Positions 41,959 through 50,629 are shown, numbered from the stretch's first letter. The stretch is 64,000 bases of DNA from Mesoflavibacter sp037029465 (GCF_037029465.1 NZ_JAYMEM010000028.1:1-64000); one strand, 5' to 3'. Numbers and translations: made by a program. Notes: generated from the letters alone by a model not told the origin.

Positions 41959-42492
41959 ATGAAAGCGAGAAGCTGGATTTTAATGTTGCTAATCGGTATG
42001 ATTAGCTTCACAGGACACTGTAACACACCAGACCTGATCCAAAATTCAAAAACTGAAGTAGTAAAGTCATTAGACTTAGTTGCTCCAGCGTGTGTACAAA
42101 TAGAAGTGCAGGATTTAATCTGCCAAAACATTGAAACGCAGAATACAGTCTGCAAAAACCTAGTATCAGATGCTAACCTTGTAACAACGTATCGAGTACA
42201 TCGAGCCGATGGTTATTTTGATGTGAGCATCTATAAAAATGCTAATTGTGAGACAGCTATTACAACCAATTTAGTTAAGGTTGATAAGACAATTACATTT
42301 AAATACTTTAATACAACCTATTTATACCAAGTCAAACGACTGCCATACAACAATGATCAATTATTAAAACCTGATTTGTTTGCTACACTAAGCTCCAGTC
42401 GGTACAGTAATAAAATCATTGCTGCATTAGATCCTAAATATGTCTTCAGGAAATCTAGAGACGGATTATGTTACCAGGATTTAAATATCTAA
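41959..42492 (+). CDS. Exported Cys-containing protein in the tail operon
   Basis: ATG 41959 (MKARSWILMLLIGMISFTG) gives 177 residues with a clear signal peptide, which is unusual inside a tail operon. The mature N-terminus has spaced cysteines (ACVQIEV, LICQN, TVCKN). An earlier ATG at 41935 is possible but would bury the signal. It ends before a terminator. It may be a lysogenic-conversion or superinfection factor rather than a virion part. Confidence 0.62.
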   Translation: MKARSWILMLLIGMISFTGHCNTPDLIQNSKTEVVKSLDLVAPACVQIEVQDLICQNIETQNTVCKNLVSDANLVTTYRVHRADGYFDVSIYKNANCETAITTNLVKVDKTITFKYFNTTYLYQVKRLPYNNDQLLKPDLFATLSSSRYSNKIIAALDPKYVFRKSRDGLCYQDLNI

Positions 42493-42515
42493 TAAAACCT
42501 ATTTAAATAAGATTT

Positions 42516-42547
42516 AAAAAGCGCCTGATTTTAGGCAGGCGCTTTTT
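42516..42547 (+). terminator. Intrinsic terminator inside the tail region
   Basis: AAAAAGCGCCTG and CAGGCGCTTTTT pair around ATTTTAGG with a T run. It splits the late genes into tail-tube and baseplate transcripts. Confidence 0.78.
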
Positions 42548-42561
42548 CAAAATAAAACAGA

Positions 42562-43530
42562 ATGTATAACCTAGACTGGTACATAGAATTTAATACTGAA
42601 GGTAAGCGCACACAATTAGCATTGTTGGCAGAATGTGACATTATTAGTAGTGTTGACAATCTTACAGATACTGCAGTAATTGTATTACCTGAAGCTGTAT
42701 TTAATGCTCCTTTAAATTTTGAAAACAAGATTAAAAGAGGTACAAAAGTATTGATACAATTAGGTTATAACGGTGATTTAAAAACCGAGTTTGTTGGCTA
42801 TATCAATGATATAGTTAACAGTGATAGCTCTTTGAAAATTAATTGTGAAGACGCATTATTCTTGTTTAGAGTTGGTGTTAATGATGTAGAATTAAAGCCT
42901 ACATCTTTACCAAAAATAGCACAGTACTTATTAGATCAAATAGATGGCTCTTTTACTTTAAACTGTGATTATGATATTGCTTACGAGAAGTTTACCATAC
43001 ATCAAGCAACAGGTTATGATGTACTAAAAAAACTGCATGACGAAACTAAAGCTAATATCTACTTTGATACAGAGAACAAAATACTGCATATCCATCCGCC
43101 ATACATAGAAAAGGCTGGAGAGGTTTTTTACTCGATGCAAAAGAACATAGAAAATTCAAGTTTAGAATTTAACAACAAGTTAGATGCTAAAGTTGAAGTG
43201 ACTATTGAAAGCACCGATTTAAAAGGCAACGTGCAAAAGGTTGTATCTGGTACCACAGGTGGAGATAAAGTGACTTTAAAAGTTGGTAGTATGAGTAAGG
43301 CATCTATGCAGCGCATAGCAGATAATGAAGTGATTAAAAGAAGTGCTGCAGGTTATGAAGGTAGCTTTGATACCTGGTTAATTCCTTTTGTAAAGCCTAC
43401 CTATTCTGCAAGGATAAAAGATGAAGAGTATCCTGATCGTACCGCTTTTTATTATGTAAAGAGTGTAAATACAAATATCTCTGAAGCTGGTGGTAAGCGC
43501 ACCATCACACCAGGACTAAAATTAAGTTAG
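42562..43530 (+). CDS. Baseplate hub protein (GpD / late control D-like)
   Basis: The protein has 322 residues. It has the hub fold pattern: an N-terminal beta domain (AVIVLPEAVFNAPLNF), GYINDIVNSDSSLKINCED, then the middle domain YDVLKKLHDETKANIYFD and a C-terminal FDTWLIPFVKPTYSARIKD strand set. This is the trimeric hub on which the spike sits. Confidence 0.82.
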   Translation: MYNLDWYIEFNTEGKRTQLALLAECDIISSVDNLTDTAVIVLPEAVFNAPLNFENKIKRGTKVLIQLGYNGDLKTEFVGYINDIVNSDSSLKINCEDALFLFRVGVNDVELKPTSLPKIAQYLLDQIDGSFTLNCDYDIAYEKFTIHQATGYDVLKKLHDETKANIYFDTENKILHIHPPYIEKAGEVFYSMQKNIENSSLEFNNKLDAKVEVTIESTDLKGNVQKVVSGTTGGDKVTLKVGSMSKASMQRIADNEVIKRSAAGYEGSFDTWLIPFVKPTYSARIKDEEYPDRTAFYYVKSVNTNISEAGGKRTITPGLKLS

Positions 43531-43531
43531 T

Positions 43532-44041
43532 ATGGCTGGAGATAATGTGCAAGAGATTAAGCGCTTATTAAAAGAGATTGTTGGTGCTAATCCTAATCTA
43601 CCAATAAAAGCAACAGTAGTATCTGTACAAGCAGAAACTGTAAAGGTGAAGCTTGAAGGTGGACTGGAACTAACAGATGTAAAGTTAAGCGCTACCATAG
43701 ACGAAAGTGACAACTATTACAAGCTAACGCCTAAAGTTGGTACTAAAGTTTTACTGATCAGTCTAAGTGGAGATCTTGATAACCTTTGTGTTATTAAAGT
43801 AGATGAATTAGAAAAATTTGAGTTTAAACAAAACGGACTGGAGCTGCTATTAGACAGTACCGATAAAAAGGTAAAACTGGCAAATAACAACACAAGTTTA
43901 AAAGAGTTGTTTGACGATTTAAAACAGTTGTTATCTCAGTTTAAGGTTTACACTCCAGCTGGTCCAAGTGGTACACCTTTGCCACCAACGATTACAGCAT
44001 TAGAACAATTAGAAATTAAAGTGGATCAGCTTTTAAAATAG
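43532..44041 (+). CDS. Baseplate assembly protein / spike (Mu gp45-like)
   Basis: The protein has 169 residues. An N-terminal OB-fold-like region (ATVVSVQAETVKVKLEGGLE, KVGTKVLLISLSGD) leads into a beta-helical segment (FEFKQNGLELLLDSTDKKVK) and a C-terminal helix, as in gpV/gp45 spikes. It starts one base after the hub stop. Confidence 0.75.
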   Translation: MAGDNVQEIKRLLKEIVGANPNLPIKATVVSVQAETVKVKLEGGLELTDVKLSATIDESDNYYKLTPKVGTKVLLISLSGDLDNLCVIKVDELEKFEFKQNGLELLLDSTDKKVKLANNNTSLKELFDDLKQLLSQFKVYTPAGPSGTPLPPTITALEQLEIKVDQLLK

Positions 44042-44048
44042 ATTTAAA

Positions 44049-44261
44049 ATGGCATTAAATAAAACAGCATTAAAAACCGAGATTGTTGGTATTATGACTG
44101 ATATGTTGCAAAGAGAAAACACCTCTATTGAAGAGTTTGCAACACGTTTAAGCGATGCTATTGATGACTATGTAAAAGAAGCAGATATTATTTATACCAC
44201 AGGATTAACAAGTGCTACAGGAGGTGCTGTGACAGGAACGTTTGAAGGTAATTTGGAATAA
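44049..44261 (+). CDS. Small baseplate-region protein
   Basis: The protein has 70 residues, is helical at the N-terminus (ALKTEIVGIMTDMLQREN) with a Gly/Thr-rich C-terminus. Its stop overlaps the next start (TAATGA). The family is not recognised; it is conserved by position in such clusters as far as I recall. Confidence 0.55.
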   Translation: MALNKTALKTEIVGIMTDMLQRENTSIEEFATRLSDAIDDYVKEADIIYTTGLTSATGGAVTGTFEGNLE

Positions 44262-44599
44262 TGAAAGATTACGCAATACAAATAGTAGACAGTGAAGATG
44301 ATGGTGTCTTAATGGATCTAAAAATAGATGTTGTTAAAGATGCTACTGGATTAATCACAAGTGGTTTGGTTGTAGGTAACACATTACAGCAAAATAAAGC
44401 GCTGTTGTTATTGATACACCCTAACGATTTAAAAGACAATCCTACTATTGGAGTTGGTATAGAGGACTTATTGTTGAGTAGTGATTTATTAGAGTACCGA
44501 CATAAGATTAGAGAGCAGTTTGCTAGAGATGGATTAAAGATTACTAAGCTTGATTTATACAGCTTAGATAAAATAAATATTGAAGCACATTATGAGTAA
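44261..44599 (+). CDS. Baseplate wedge protein (gp25 / Mu gp46-like)
   Basis: The protein has 112 residues. QNKALLLLIHPNDLKDNPTI is followed by GVGIEDLL and RHKIREQFARDGLKI, the GPW/gp25 and DUF2634/gp46 layout. It is an early wedge component that connects baseplate and sheath. Confidence 0.8.
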   Translation: MKDYAIQIVDSEDDGVLMDLKIDVVKDATGLITSGLVVGNTLQQNKALLLLIHPNDLKDNPTIGVGIEDLLLSSDLLEYRHKIREQFARDGLKITKLDLYSLDKINIEAHYE

Positions 44600-44879
44600 T
44601 GTAGTTAAACAAGGACAAAGTTTTGTAGACAAAGTTGTAGAGCTTACAGGAAGCTTTGAAAACGTTGTGGCTATGGCTGTACTTAACAACAAAAGCATTA
44701 CAGATCATTTAACCATTGGCGAGCAGATTAACGCTTTTCCTGCTACTAATAAACGTGTAGCTTCTTTTTTTAATAAATACAATGAGCCTGCTACAGGATT
44801 AACAGTTGCACAAGTAGCAAATGAAGGTAGTGATGGCATTGGAGATATGATTATTGGTACAACATTTATAGTTGAATAA
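44592..44879 (+). CDS. LysM-like small tail protein
   Basis: ATG 44592 (MSNVVKQGQSFVDKVVELTG) gives 95 residues and overlaps the wedge stop by 8 bp. GQSFVDKVVELTGSFENVVA with NNKSITDHLTIGEQI is a LysM-like fold as in the gpX tail proteins. The C-terminal half (ATGLTVAQVANEGS, GDMIIGTTFIVE) looks like a strand-rich plug. Confidence 0.65.
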   Translation: MSNVVKQGQSFVDKVVELTGSFENVVAMAVLNNKSITDHLTIGEQINAFPATNKRVASFFNKYNEPATGLTVAQVANEGSDGIGDMIIGTTFIVE

Positions 44880-45745
44880 TGAGAACATACACAGAAATAA
44901 AAAACAGTATTACACAAAGCTTCATCACTAAACCAGAGATAATTGAAAAATATGGGCTAGTTGATGGTCAAACTTTTGAAGCACAATTTAGCCTGGTATC
45001 TTTTGAAAATATTTTGTTTAGTGTGATTGCTGGAGTTGTTTACACTTTAGAGGTGTTTTTTGGAGAGCATAAAAAAGAAGTAACAGATCAACTTTATGAT
45101 CAAAAAAGCGGACGTTTACCATGGTATCGTAGTATGGCTTTAAAGTTTTTATATGGTTTTGATTTGTTACCAGAGTCTGATGAGTTTGATATTGAAGGTG
45201 CTACTGCAGAACAAATAGCAGCTGCACAAATTATAAAATATAGCGCAGTAAATAATAGCGAGATACCAGGACAGATTGTTATAAAAATAGCAACTGAAAC
45301 TAATGATGTTTTATCTCCTGTAACAGCTCAGCAAAAGGAAGCTGTAGAAGCTTACTTTGAGGAGATTAAATGGGCTGGTACTTATGTAACCATTATTAAC
45401 TACTTACCAGATATGCTGTATTTAAATTTAAAAATACAACGAGATCCTTTAGTGATTAATGAAGACGGTGTAAGCATTTTAAATGGTAACAAGCCAGTAG
45501 AAGACGCTATTAAAGAATTTTTAAAAGAGCTGCCATTTAACGGAGAGCTTGTGTTGGCGCATTTAGTAGATAAGTTACAAGCGGTTGAAGGTGTTATTAT
45601 TCCAACATTACTACAAGCCTCAAGTAGTTGGATAGATGCCACTATTGATGATTATGGAACGCCAACAGTTATAGATATTAAAAGAATACCAGTATCAGGA
45701 TATTATGAGCCTGCCAACTTTGATAACATAGAATATGTGGTCTAG
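44879..45745 (+). CDS. Baseplate J-like protein (Mu gp47-like)
   Basis: The protein has 288 residues. YTLEVFFGEHKKEVTDQL near the N-terminus, SLVSFENILFSVIAG and a C-terminal DAIKEFLKELPFNGELVLAH are typical of the J/gp47 baseplate family. Start and stop overlap both neighbours. Confidence 0.78.
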   Translation: MRTYTEIKNSITQSFITKPEIIEKYGLVDGQTFEAQFSLVSFENILFSVIAGVVYTLEVFFGEHKKEVTDQLYDQKSGRLPWYRSMALKFLYGFDLLPESDEFDIEGATAEQIAAAQIIKYSAVNNSEIPGQIVIKIATETNDVLSPVTAQQKEAVEAYFEEIKWAGTYVTIINYLPDMLYLNLKIQRDPLVINEDGVSILNGNKPVEDAIKEFLKELPFNGELVLAHLVDKLQAVEGVIIPTLLQASSSWIDATIDDYGTPTVIDIKRIPVSGYYEPANFDNIEYVV

Positions 45746-46199
45746 ATTAAACATAGAAACTTTTGGTATAGGCAACTATGTAAAAGCATTACGTCTACCA
45801 TTACATAAGGCATTTTTAAAGTCATTATTAGCGCCTTTAGTATTGCTTTATGATGATTGGTATAGAATGCGCCAGGATCACTTATATAAACTAAAGCATA
45901 ATGCACAGATATGCTACTTTCAAAAGAGTTTGAATGATAAGTTTGATAATGAGTTAAGACGCATTTACATAGGTAATGGTAATGCATTTGATCCTGAATA
46001 CATTTATACACCAGGAGAAGAGCAACCAAGGTTTTTAGGTACTATTTTTTTATACAGCTCTGATGACTATGCCGATACTGGTGTGGATTACATTGTTTAT
46101 GTGCCTGCAGAAATAGTTGCAGAGCAAATATTTGCATTAAAAGCACACATTGAATTTTATAATGAAGGCGTAAAACGCTACAAAATAGAAGAAATATGA
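45735..46199 (+). CDS. Baseplate/tail protein, possibly gp48-like
   Basis: The protein has 154 residues, starting 8 bp inside the J gene and overlapping the tail-fibre gene by 4 bp. LNIETFGIGNYVKALRLPLH and LNDKFDNELRRIYIGNGNAF are its landmarks. Position between J and fibre genes matches gpI/gp48 tail proteins, but the sequence alone does not secure it. Confidence 0.6.
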   Translation: MWSRLNIETFGIGNYVKALRLPLHKAFLKSLLAPLVLLYDDWYRMRQDHLYKLKHNAQICYFQKSLNDKFDNELRRIYIGNGNAFDPEYIYTPGEEQPRFLGTIFLYSSDDYADTGVDYIVYVPAEIVAEQIFALKAHIEFYNEGVKRYKIEEI

Positions 46200-47017
46200 A
46201 TCATATAAATTTTGATCAAACAGGCGGTTATAGATTAGAAACCGAAAGCTTGTCTAAGCTGCAAACCAACCTAAAGATTTTTGAAGCTTTAGGAGAGATT
46301 GTTGGCGAAAAATCAATTATTAAAGGTTGCAATGTTTTAGGTAACACCACAACAGATGGTTATATCTATTATAATGGTGAGCTTTTAGAGTTTGTAGGTG
46401 GTCAAACACAAACTAACATCATTATAAAAGAAGAGGTTACTGATTTGCTATTTGAAGACGGTCAACAAAAACCGACTTTTTATAGACGTTATGCCACTTT
46501 TGGAACTGGAGCTGCACAAGTACCATGGAGTGAGTTTGTAAGAGCTTATCCTTTAAGATCTGCTTTATATATTGATAAGATTGATATGTATGCAGGAAAT
46601 CCAACAGAGTTACCTGAAGGTTGGTACTTATGTGATGGTCAAAATGGTACTGTAGATTTAAGAAAGCGTTTTATAGTTGGTTATGATCCAACAGATCCAG
46701 ACTATGATGCTGTAGGAAATACAGGAGGATCTAAAGAGGTTACACTAACAGAAGCACAGTTGCCTAGCCACAGTCATACTGGTAATACAAGTACATCAGG
46801 TGAGCATACACACACAACTCAAAACAGTAATAGTGATGGTGGATCTGGTAAGCCAGCAACAGGAAGTGAGCCACCAGAAGGAACTGGATATCATACAACA
46901 AATCCATCAGGTGACCATAACCATAGTTTAAATATAAATGATACAGGTGGTGATCAACCACACGAAAACCGACCACCTTTTTACACATTAGCATTCATAC
47001 AATTTAAAGGCATATAA
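46196..47017 (+). CDS. Tail fibre protein with collar domain
   Basis: The protein has 273 residues. Residues ~140-270 match the phage tail collar domain: GWYLCDGQNGTVDLRKRFIV, VTLTEAQLPSHSHTG, His-rich repeats (SGEHTHTT, SGDHNHSLN) and the closing PPFYTLAFIQFKG. The paired His motifs usually coordinate iron in trimeric fibre tips. It would attach to host surface glycans or protein. Confidence 0.85.
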   Translation: MNHINFDQTGGYRLETESLSKLQTNLKIFEALGEIVGEKSIIKGCNVLGNTTTDGYIYYNGELLEFVGGQTQTNIIIKEEVTDLLFEDGQQKPTFYRRYATFGTGAAQVPWSEFVRAYPLRSALYIDKIDMYAGNPTELPEGWYLCDGQNGTVDLRKRFIVGYDPTDPDYDAVGNTGGSKEVTLTEAQLPSHSHTGNTSTSGEHTHTTQNSNSDGGSGKPATGSEPPEGTGYHTTNPSGDHNHSLNINDTGGDQPHENRPPFYTLAFIQFKGI

Positions 47018-47018
47018 T

Positions 47019-48740
47019 ATGGCAATAATTAACACAAATAATTTAAAACAGTACTTTTTAACAGGATTAAAACCTACTCAGCAACAATTCTGGAATTTAA
47101 TTGACTCTTTTAGACACAAGAATGATCCAGTACCAGCATCAGAGGTAAGTGGTTTACAAGGCTTATTAGATCAAAAGTTAGATGCAGAGCTTTATGTAGG
47201 AAAACCAATACATAAAAATTATGAAAACATTACTGCTTTAACATCAGATCAAAGCAGTCAAATAGAAGGTTATTTTTACGGTATAGAAGACGCAACAGGA
47301 TTTCAAAATATAACTAATGGAAGAGTAACAGTAAGTTATAAAGGCACTACAAATGGAGATGAAACTGATTATAATTTAGAATGGAAAGAAACTAGTGGTG
47401 AATTAGTTTTAGTTTTCACAGGTCAATCTAATATGAACTGTATCGTTGAAGGTCAAACTGGTGGAGGAGATACAGAAATTAATCCAAACGTAGAAGTTTG
47501 GGATGACCAACAAAATGAATGGGTTGTAGCTGATTTAGATTTATATCCTTTTGGTGAACGTGTAAGTGTTGGAGGAAATGATATAAGCGGAAATAATAAT
47601 ATTGCTTTTCATACAGCAAAAAGAATCCAAGAACGTACAGGTAAAAAAATAAAAATATTATTTAAAGCTTTTTCTGGTACATCTATTGATAGTTGGAGGT
47701 TAACGAATACAACACATGGTGCATGGGATTTGCTTAGTGGAATTATAACTGATAGTGGTGTAACTAAACTAGATGGTGTTTTTTGGTTTCAAGGAGAAGC
47801 AGATAGTAATACAGCAGCGGCTTTAAATGAAAATTACTCTAATAAATTAATAGAATTAATAACACAATTTGAAGACTCTGGAATATCAGTACCAAATTTA
47901 CCATTTATAGCAGCAGAATTAGATAGTCAGTACAGGTTAAATGATGTTTTTTATCGTTATCCAGAATATTTAAAATACATAAATAAAAAGTATTTTACAG
48001 TTATTAAAACAGAAGATTTACCAAGATTAGATACTATACATCTTACAGGGCAATCAATTGTTAGTGCTTCTTATCGTTACGCAGATGCTTTTGGTAGTTT
48101 ACCTATTCAAATTAATGATGTAACAGATTATTATTCAAAATCCTTAGATACTAATGGTGCTTTTATAGATCCTAATCTAAGATATGTTGAAGTAGATATA
48201 TCTTCTGCTTCTAAAAATTTCACACTACCAAAATTAGCTTATTATAATAAATTAACTATAAAGGTTATAGGTACAAGTAATTTAAATTTTGCAAGAATAA
48301 ATACACAGCCAACTGAAACTTACGATGATGGTACTACAACAAAAATTGATTTGTATGGTATTGGTACAGAAGTCACATTAATATCAACAAAAGAAGGTCA
48401 TAAAGTTGTAGATGAAATCATAAAAGATCAAACTACAAGAGAAATTACAGGCGCTTCAACGGTTACAAATTTAACTTTCACTAAATATTCTCCTAAACAT
48501 GTAGTTGTTGATGGTAGTGATACAGGTAATGTAAATATTACACTTCCACAGCATGAAGATGCAAAAGAGTTTTATATAGAAAGGGTAGCAGGAACAACTA
48601 ACAATGTTAATTTATTAAATGCTTCTGGTGCTGAAATTGATAATGGTGGTACATATTTTACTATTCCAGATGGGAATTTAATTAGAGTTTATTATTCTGA
48701 AAGCGCATCATTATATCGTTGGCAAACAATTAACAATTAG
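47019..48740 (+). CDS. Tail fibre / tailspike with CE6-type acetylesterase (SGNH) domain
   Basis: The protein has 573 residues. Residues ~1-60 look like a virion-attachment segment (YFLTGLKPTQQQFWNLIDSF). Residues ~125-370 form an SGNH/CE6 sialate-O-acetylesterase domain: block I GQSNM (Ser137), FWFQGEAD (~255-262) and block V DTIHLTG (Asp338, His341). The last ~200 residues are beta-rich. It probably de-acetylates host capsule or exopolysaccharide during adsorption. It is joined to the collar fibre gene by a 1-bp gap. Confidence 0.83.
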   Translation: MAIINTNNLKQYFLTGLKPTQQQFWNLIDSFRHKNDPVPASEVSGLQGLLDQKLDAELYVGKPIHKNYENITALTSDQSSQIEGYFYGIEDATGFQNITNGRVTVSYKGTTNGDETDYNLEWKETSGELVLVFTGQSNMNCIVEGQTGGGDTEINPNVEVWDDQQNEWVVADLDLYPFGERVSVGGNDISGNNNIAFHTAKRIQERTGKKIKILFKAFSGTSIDSWRLTNTTHGAWDLLSGIITDSGVTKLDGVFWFQGEADSNTAAALNENYSNKLIELITQFEDSGISVPNLPFIAAELDSQYRLNDVFYRYPEYLKYINKKYFTVIKTEDLPRLDTIHLTGQSIVSASYRYADAFGSLPIQINDVTDYYSKSLDTNGAFIDPNLRYVEVDISSASKNFTLPKLAYYNKLTIKVIGTSNLNFARINTQPTETYDDGTTTKIDLYGIGTEVTLISTKEGHKVVDEIIKDQTTREITGASTVTNLTFTKYSPKHVVVDGSDTGNVNITLPQHEDAKEFYIERVAGTTNNVNLLNASGAEIDNGGTYFTIPDGNLIRVYYSESASLYRWQTINN

Positions 48741-48764
48741 AAAATTTTTAATCTATAAAAATAA

Positions 48765-48905
48765 AAAGCCCTCGCCTCTGTAGTTGTAGTTTCTCAGGCG
48801 TACAACTAAAGTAAAGGTGCCATAACACCACGACAAGGACAGTAATGTCTTAGTCTATTGGTGTTATGGCACCTTTGTTATTAATAAGCCTGAGAAGGCA
48901 CAAAA
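48765..48905 (+). ncRNA. Structured RNA candidate / terminator between tail fibre and dam genes
   Basis: A GTTGTA...TACAAC stem (48783-48806) presents the loop segment TTCTCAGGC (48791-48799), which is perfectly complementary to GCCTGAGAA at 48888-48896. Between them, AAAGGTGCCATAACACCA (48813) and TGGTGTTATGGCACCTTT (48859) form an 18-bp stem. The pairing options produce either nested hairpins or a pseudoknot. The inner stem may end late transcription. The unusual loop pairing suggests more than a terminator. Confidence 0.5.
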
Positions 48906-48929
48906 ATAGATAAAAAAGAAATATTTACA

Positions 48930-49748
48930 ATGAAAACACCTACTAGTTATTATGGCGGAAAGCAAAACTTAATAAGCACAATACTGCCTTTAATACCAAA
49001 GCATACAACCTATACAGAAACCTTTGTAGGTGGTGGTGCTATCTTCTGGGCAAAACCAAAGAGTGAGGTTGAAATAATTAATGATTACAATAGAGAGCTG
49101 ATTAATTTTTATGAATGTGTGCAAAATGAATTTGTTGAGCTTGAAAAAATGGTAAGAATTAGCCTGCATAGTAGATCCTTACATAACGATGCTACAGTTG
49201 TTTATAATAATCCGCATATGTTTAGTAGAATAAAGCGAGCTTGGGCTGTTTGGGTTTTGGCTGCTCAAAGCTTTAGCAGTATGCTAGACGGATCCTTTGG
49301 CTACGACAAACAAAAAGGAACTACAAGCCAGAAGATTACTAATAAACGTAATGATTTTACTGTAGATCTATCAATACGAATGCAAAATGTACAGGTTGAG
49401 TGTACAGACGCATTAAGAGTTATTAGAAGTAGAGACTATGCAGATGCGTTTCATTATTGTGATCCGCCTTATTTTAATAGTGATTGTGGACATTATGATG
49501 GATATACAAAAGAAGACTTTGAAAGCCTTTTAAAAACGCTTAAAAACGTTGAAGGTAAATTTTTATTAAGTAGTTATCCTAGTGACATTTTGAAAGATTA
49601 TACAAATGATTGCAATTGGAGTGTAATACAGTTAGAGCAACAGGTTAGTGTTGCAAATGGAACTGGTAAGCCTGGAAAGAAAAAAATAGAAGTGCTAACT
49701 GCTAATTATGATTTGAGTAATCCTAGAGATAGTTTAACTTTGTTTTAA
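48930..49748 (+). CDS. Dam-type DNA adenine methylase (D12 class)
   Basis: The protein has 272 residues. It has motif I YYGGKQNL and FVGGGAIFW, and motif IV CDPPYF. The order and length match the Dam/M.DpnIIA family that methylates adenine in GATC-like sites. It is the last prophage gene, where Mu carries mom, the other modification gene that guards against restriction. Confidence 0.88.
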   Translation: MKTPTSYYGGKQNLISTILPLIPKHTTYTETFVGGGAIFWAKPKSEVEIINDYNRELINFYECVQNEFVELEKMVRISLHSRSLHNDATVVYNNPHMFSRIKRAWAVWVLAAQSFSSMLDGSFGYDKQKGTTSQKITNKRNDFTVDLSIRMQNVQVECTDALRVIRSRDYADAFHYCDPPYFNSDCGHYDGYTKEDFESLLKTLKNVEGKFLLSSYPSDILKDYTNDCNWSVIQLEQQVSVANGTGKPGKKKIEVLTANYDLSNPRDSLTLF

Positions 49749-49807
49749 ATTGGTTTTAAATCCTTTTTAAAACTTGATTATTAGATACATATTAACTGCG
49801 TAAAATT

Positions 49808-49862
49808 GTGGGCATTTCGTTTTTAAAAAGTGTGCATTTCGATTTTGCGATTATATTTTGGC
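49808..49862 (+). promoter_or_regulatory. Candidate transposase binding sites at the prophage right end
   Basis: GTGGGCATTTCG (49808-49819) and GTGTGCATTTCG (49830-49841) repeat with a 22-bp period. Each is followed by a T-rich TTTCGnTTTT stretch. Mu R1/R2 sites are likewise adjacent 22-bp units with a TTTCGnnTTT core in this orientation. The inverted form CGAAATG occurs once near the left edge (13468-13474). The terminal base is not determined. Confidence 0.5.
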
Positions 49863-49988
49863 TAAATTATTGAAAATAATCCACAACTCAACATGTTAAT
49901 AAAATGTTAAATTATAGTACTTTGTATTGCATAATACCTTCTTTTAGATATATATTTGCATAAGAAACTATTATATACTTTTAAAATC
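49863..49988 (+). promoter_or_regulatory. Right prophage/host junction and promoter of the DUF4870 gene
   Basis: The prophage must end within this AT-rich stretch. A TATATTTG box (49951-49958 region) lies ~30 bp before the ATG at 49989 and probably drives the host gene. A TTG-containing segment about 20 bp further upstream may be its -33 part. Confidence 0.45.
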
Positions 49989-50435
49989 ATGCTTACTAAT
50001 CACCAAAAAAATCTAGCAACTATAATTCATTTATCGACATTTAGTCGCTTTATTATTCCGTTTGGAAATTTTATTGGGCCAATTGTTTTATGGTTGACAA
50101 ATAAAGAAAAATCTGATTTTATTGATACACATGGTAAACAGGCTATTAATTTTCAGATTAGTATTTTACTATATACCATGATTTTAGGATTATTATTTGT
50201 ACCGTTTTTCTTGTTTATTGTGTTTAGTCATTTAGATTTTTTTGAAATTAACACCTTTGACGGTTTACATATTAGTTTAAATGAACCTTCACCTCTATTT
50301 ATCTTAGGTGGTAGCTTAGGTTTTGTAGCAGTAATTGGATTTATTTTAGAAATCATTTTTATAATAAACGCTAGTATAAAAGCTAAGGATGGCGAATTTT
50401 ATCAATATCCGTTTAGCATTAATTTTATTAAATAA
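49989..50435 (+). CDS. DUF4870-family membrane protein
   Basis: ATG 49989 (MLTNHQKNLATIIHLSTFS) gives 148 residues. It has three hydrophobic segments and the DUF4870 features FGNFIGPIVLWLTNKEKSDF followed by HGKQAINFQ. It is a small inner-membrane protein of unknown function and is commonly found beside PadR/PspC genes in Flavobacteriaceae, as here. Confidence 0.83.
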   Translation: MLTNHQKNLATIIHLSTFSRFIIPFGNFIGPIVLWLTNKEKSDFIDTHGKQAINFQISILLYTMILGLLFVPFFLFIVFSHLDFFEINTFDGLHISLNEPSPLFILGGSLGFVAVIGFILEIIFIINASIKAKDGEFYQYPFSINFIK

Positions 50436-50465
50436 AACATGAAACAGTTTTTAAAAATCAAGATA

Positions 50466-50553
50466 GCAAGTTAGCCTGCGTTAGGGATTGAGCAATTGTT
50501 GGAGCACATCTTTGATTGCGACTTGCGAAAGCCCGACCCGATAGGGTAACGCC
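50466..50553. repeat. Intergenic palindromic repeat-like element
   Basis: GCGTTAGGGATTGAGC (50478-50493) and GCCCGACCC-GATAGGGTAACGCC (50531-50553) bracket a short centre, with GCGTTA/TAACGC ends. It is richer in G+C than its AT-rich flanks. I recall closely similar GCGTTAGGG...GCCCGACCC sequences as dispersed intergenic repeats in flavobacterial genomes. Only one copy is seen here. The remainder of 50436-50629 shows nothing else. Confidence 0.5.
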
Positions 50554-50629
50554 ATAAAATAAGAATTATCAATTTCATCAAAAATAATCATCAAAAAATG
50601 AACAGTTTAACAATAAATCTCATAAAAAT

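Larger units (their letters stand above)
13447..49890 (+). mobile_element. Mu-like transposable prophage with contractile tail, apparently complete
   Basis: The block holds a repressor, MuA-type transposase, MuB-type ATPase and DUF3164. It also has terminase subunits, a DUF935 portal, DUF1320, MuF and GpG-type morphogenesis genes, prohead protease, capsid, sheath, tube, tape measure, GpD-, gp45-, gp46- and gp47-type baseplate genes, tail fibres and Dam. None of these is visibly broken. No tyrosine or serine integrase is present, as expected for replicative transposition. Outer limits are approximate. The right edge carries 22-bp-spaced TTTCG motifs like MuA R sites, but no clear 5-bp target duplication was found. 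Confidence 0.9.

Noticed and set aside
13444..49871. TTATT at 13444-13448 and again at 49867-49871 as the 5-bp target duplication of the prophage
   Set aside because: In AT-rich DNA this pentamer is expected by chance. The implied ends (TGTTTT on the left, TTTAGCC in reverse complement on the right) do not match each other, and their distances to the CGAAATG motif differ.
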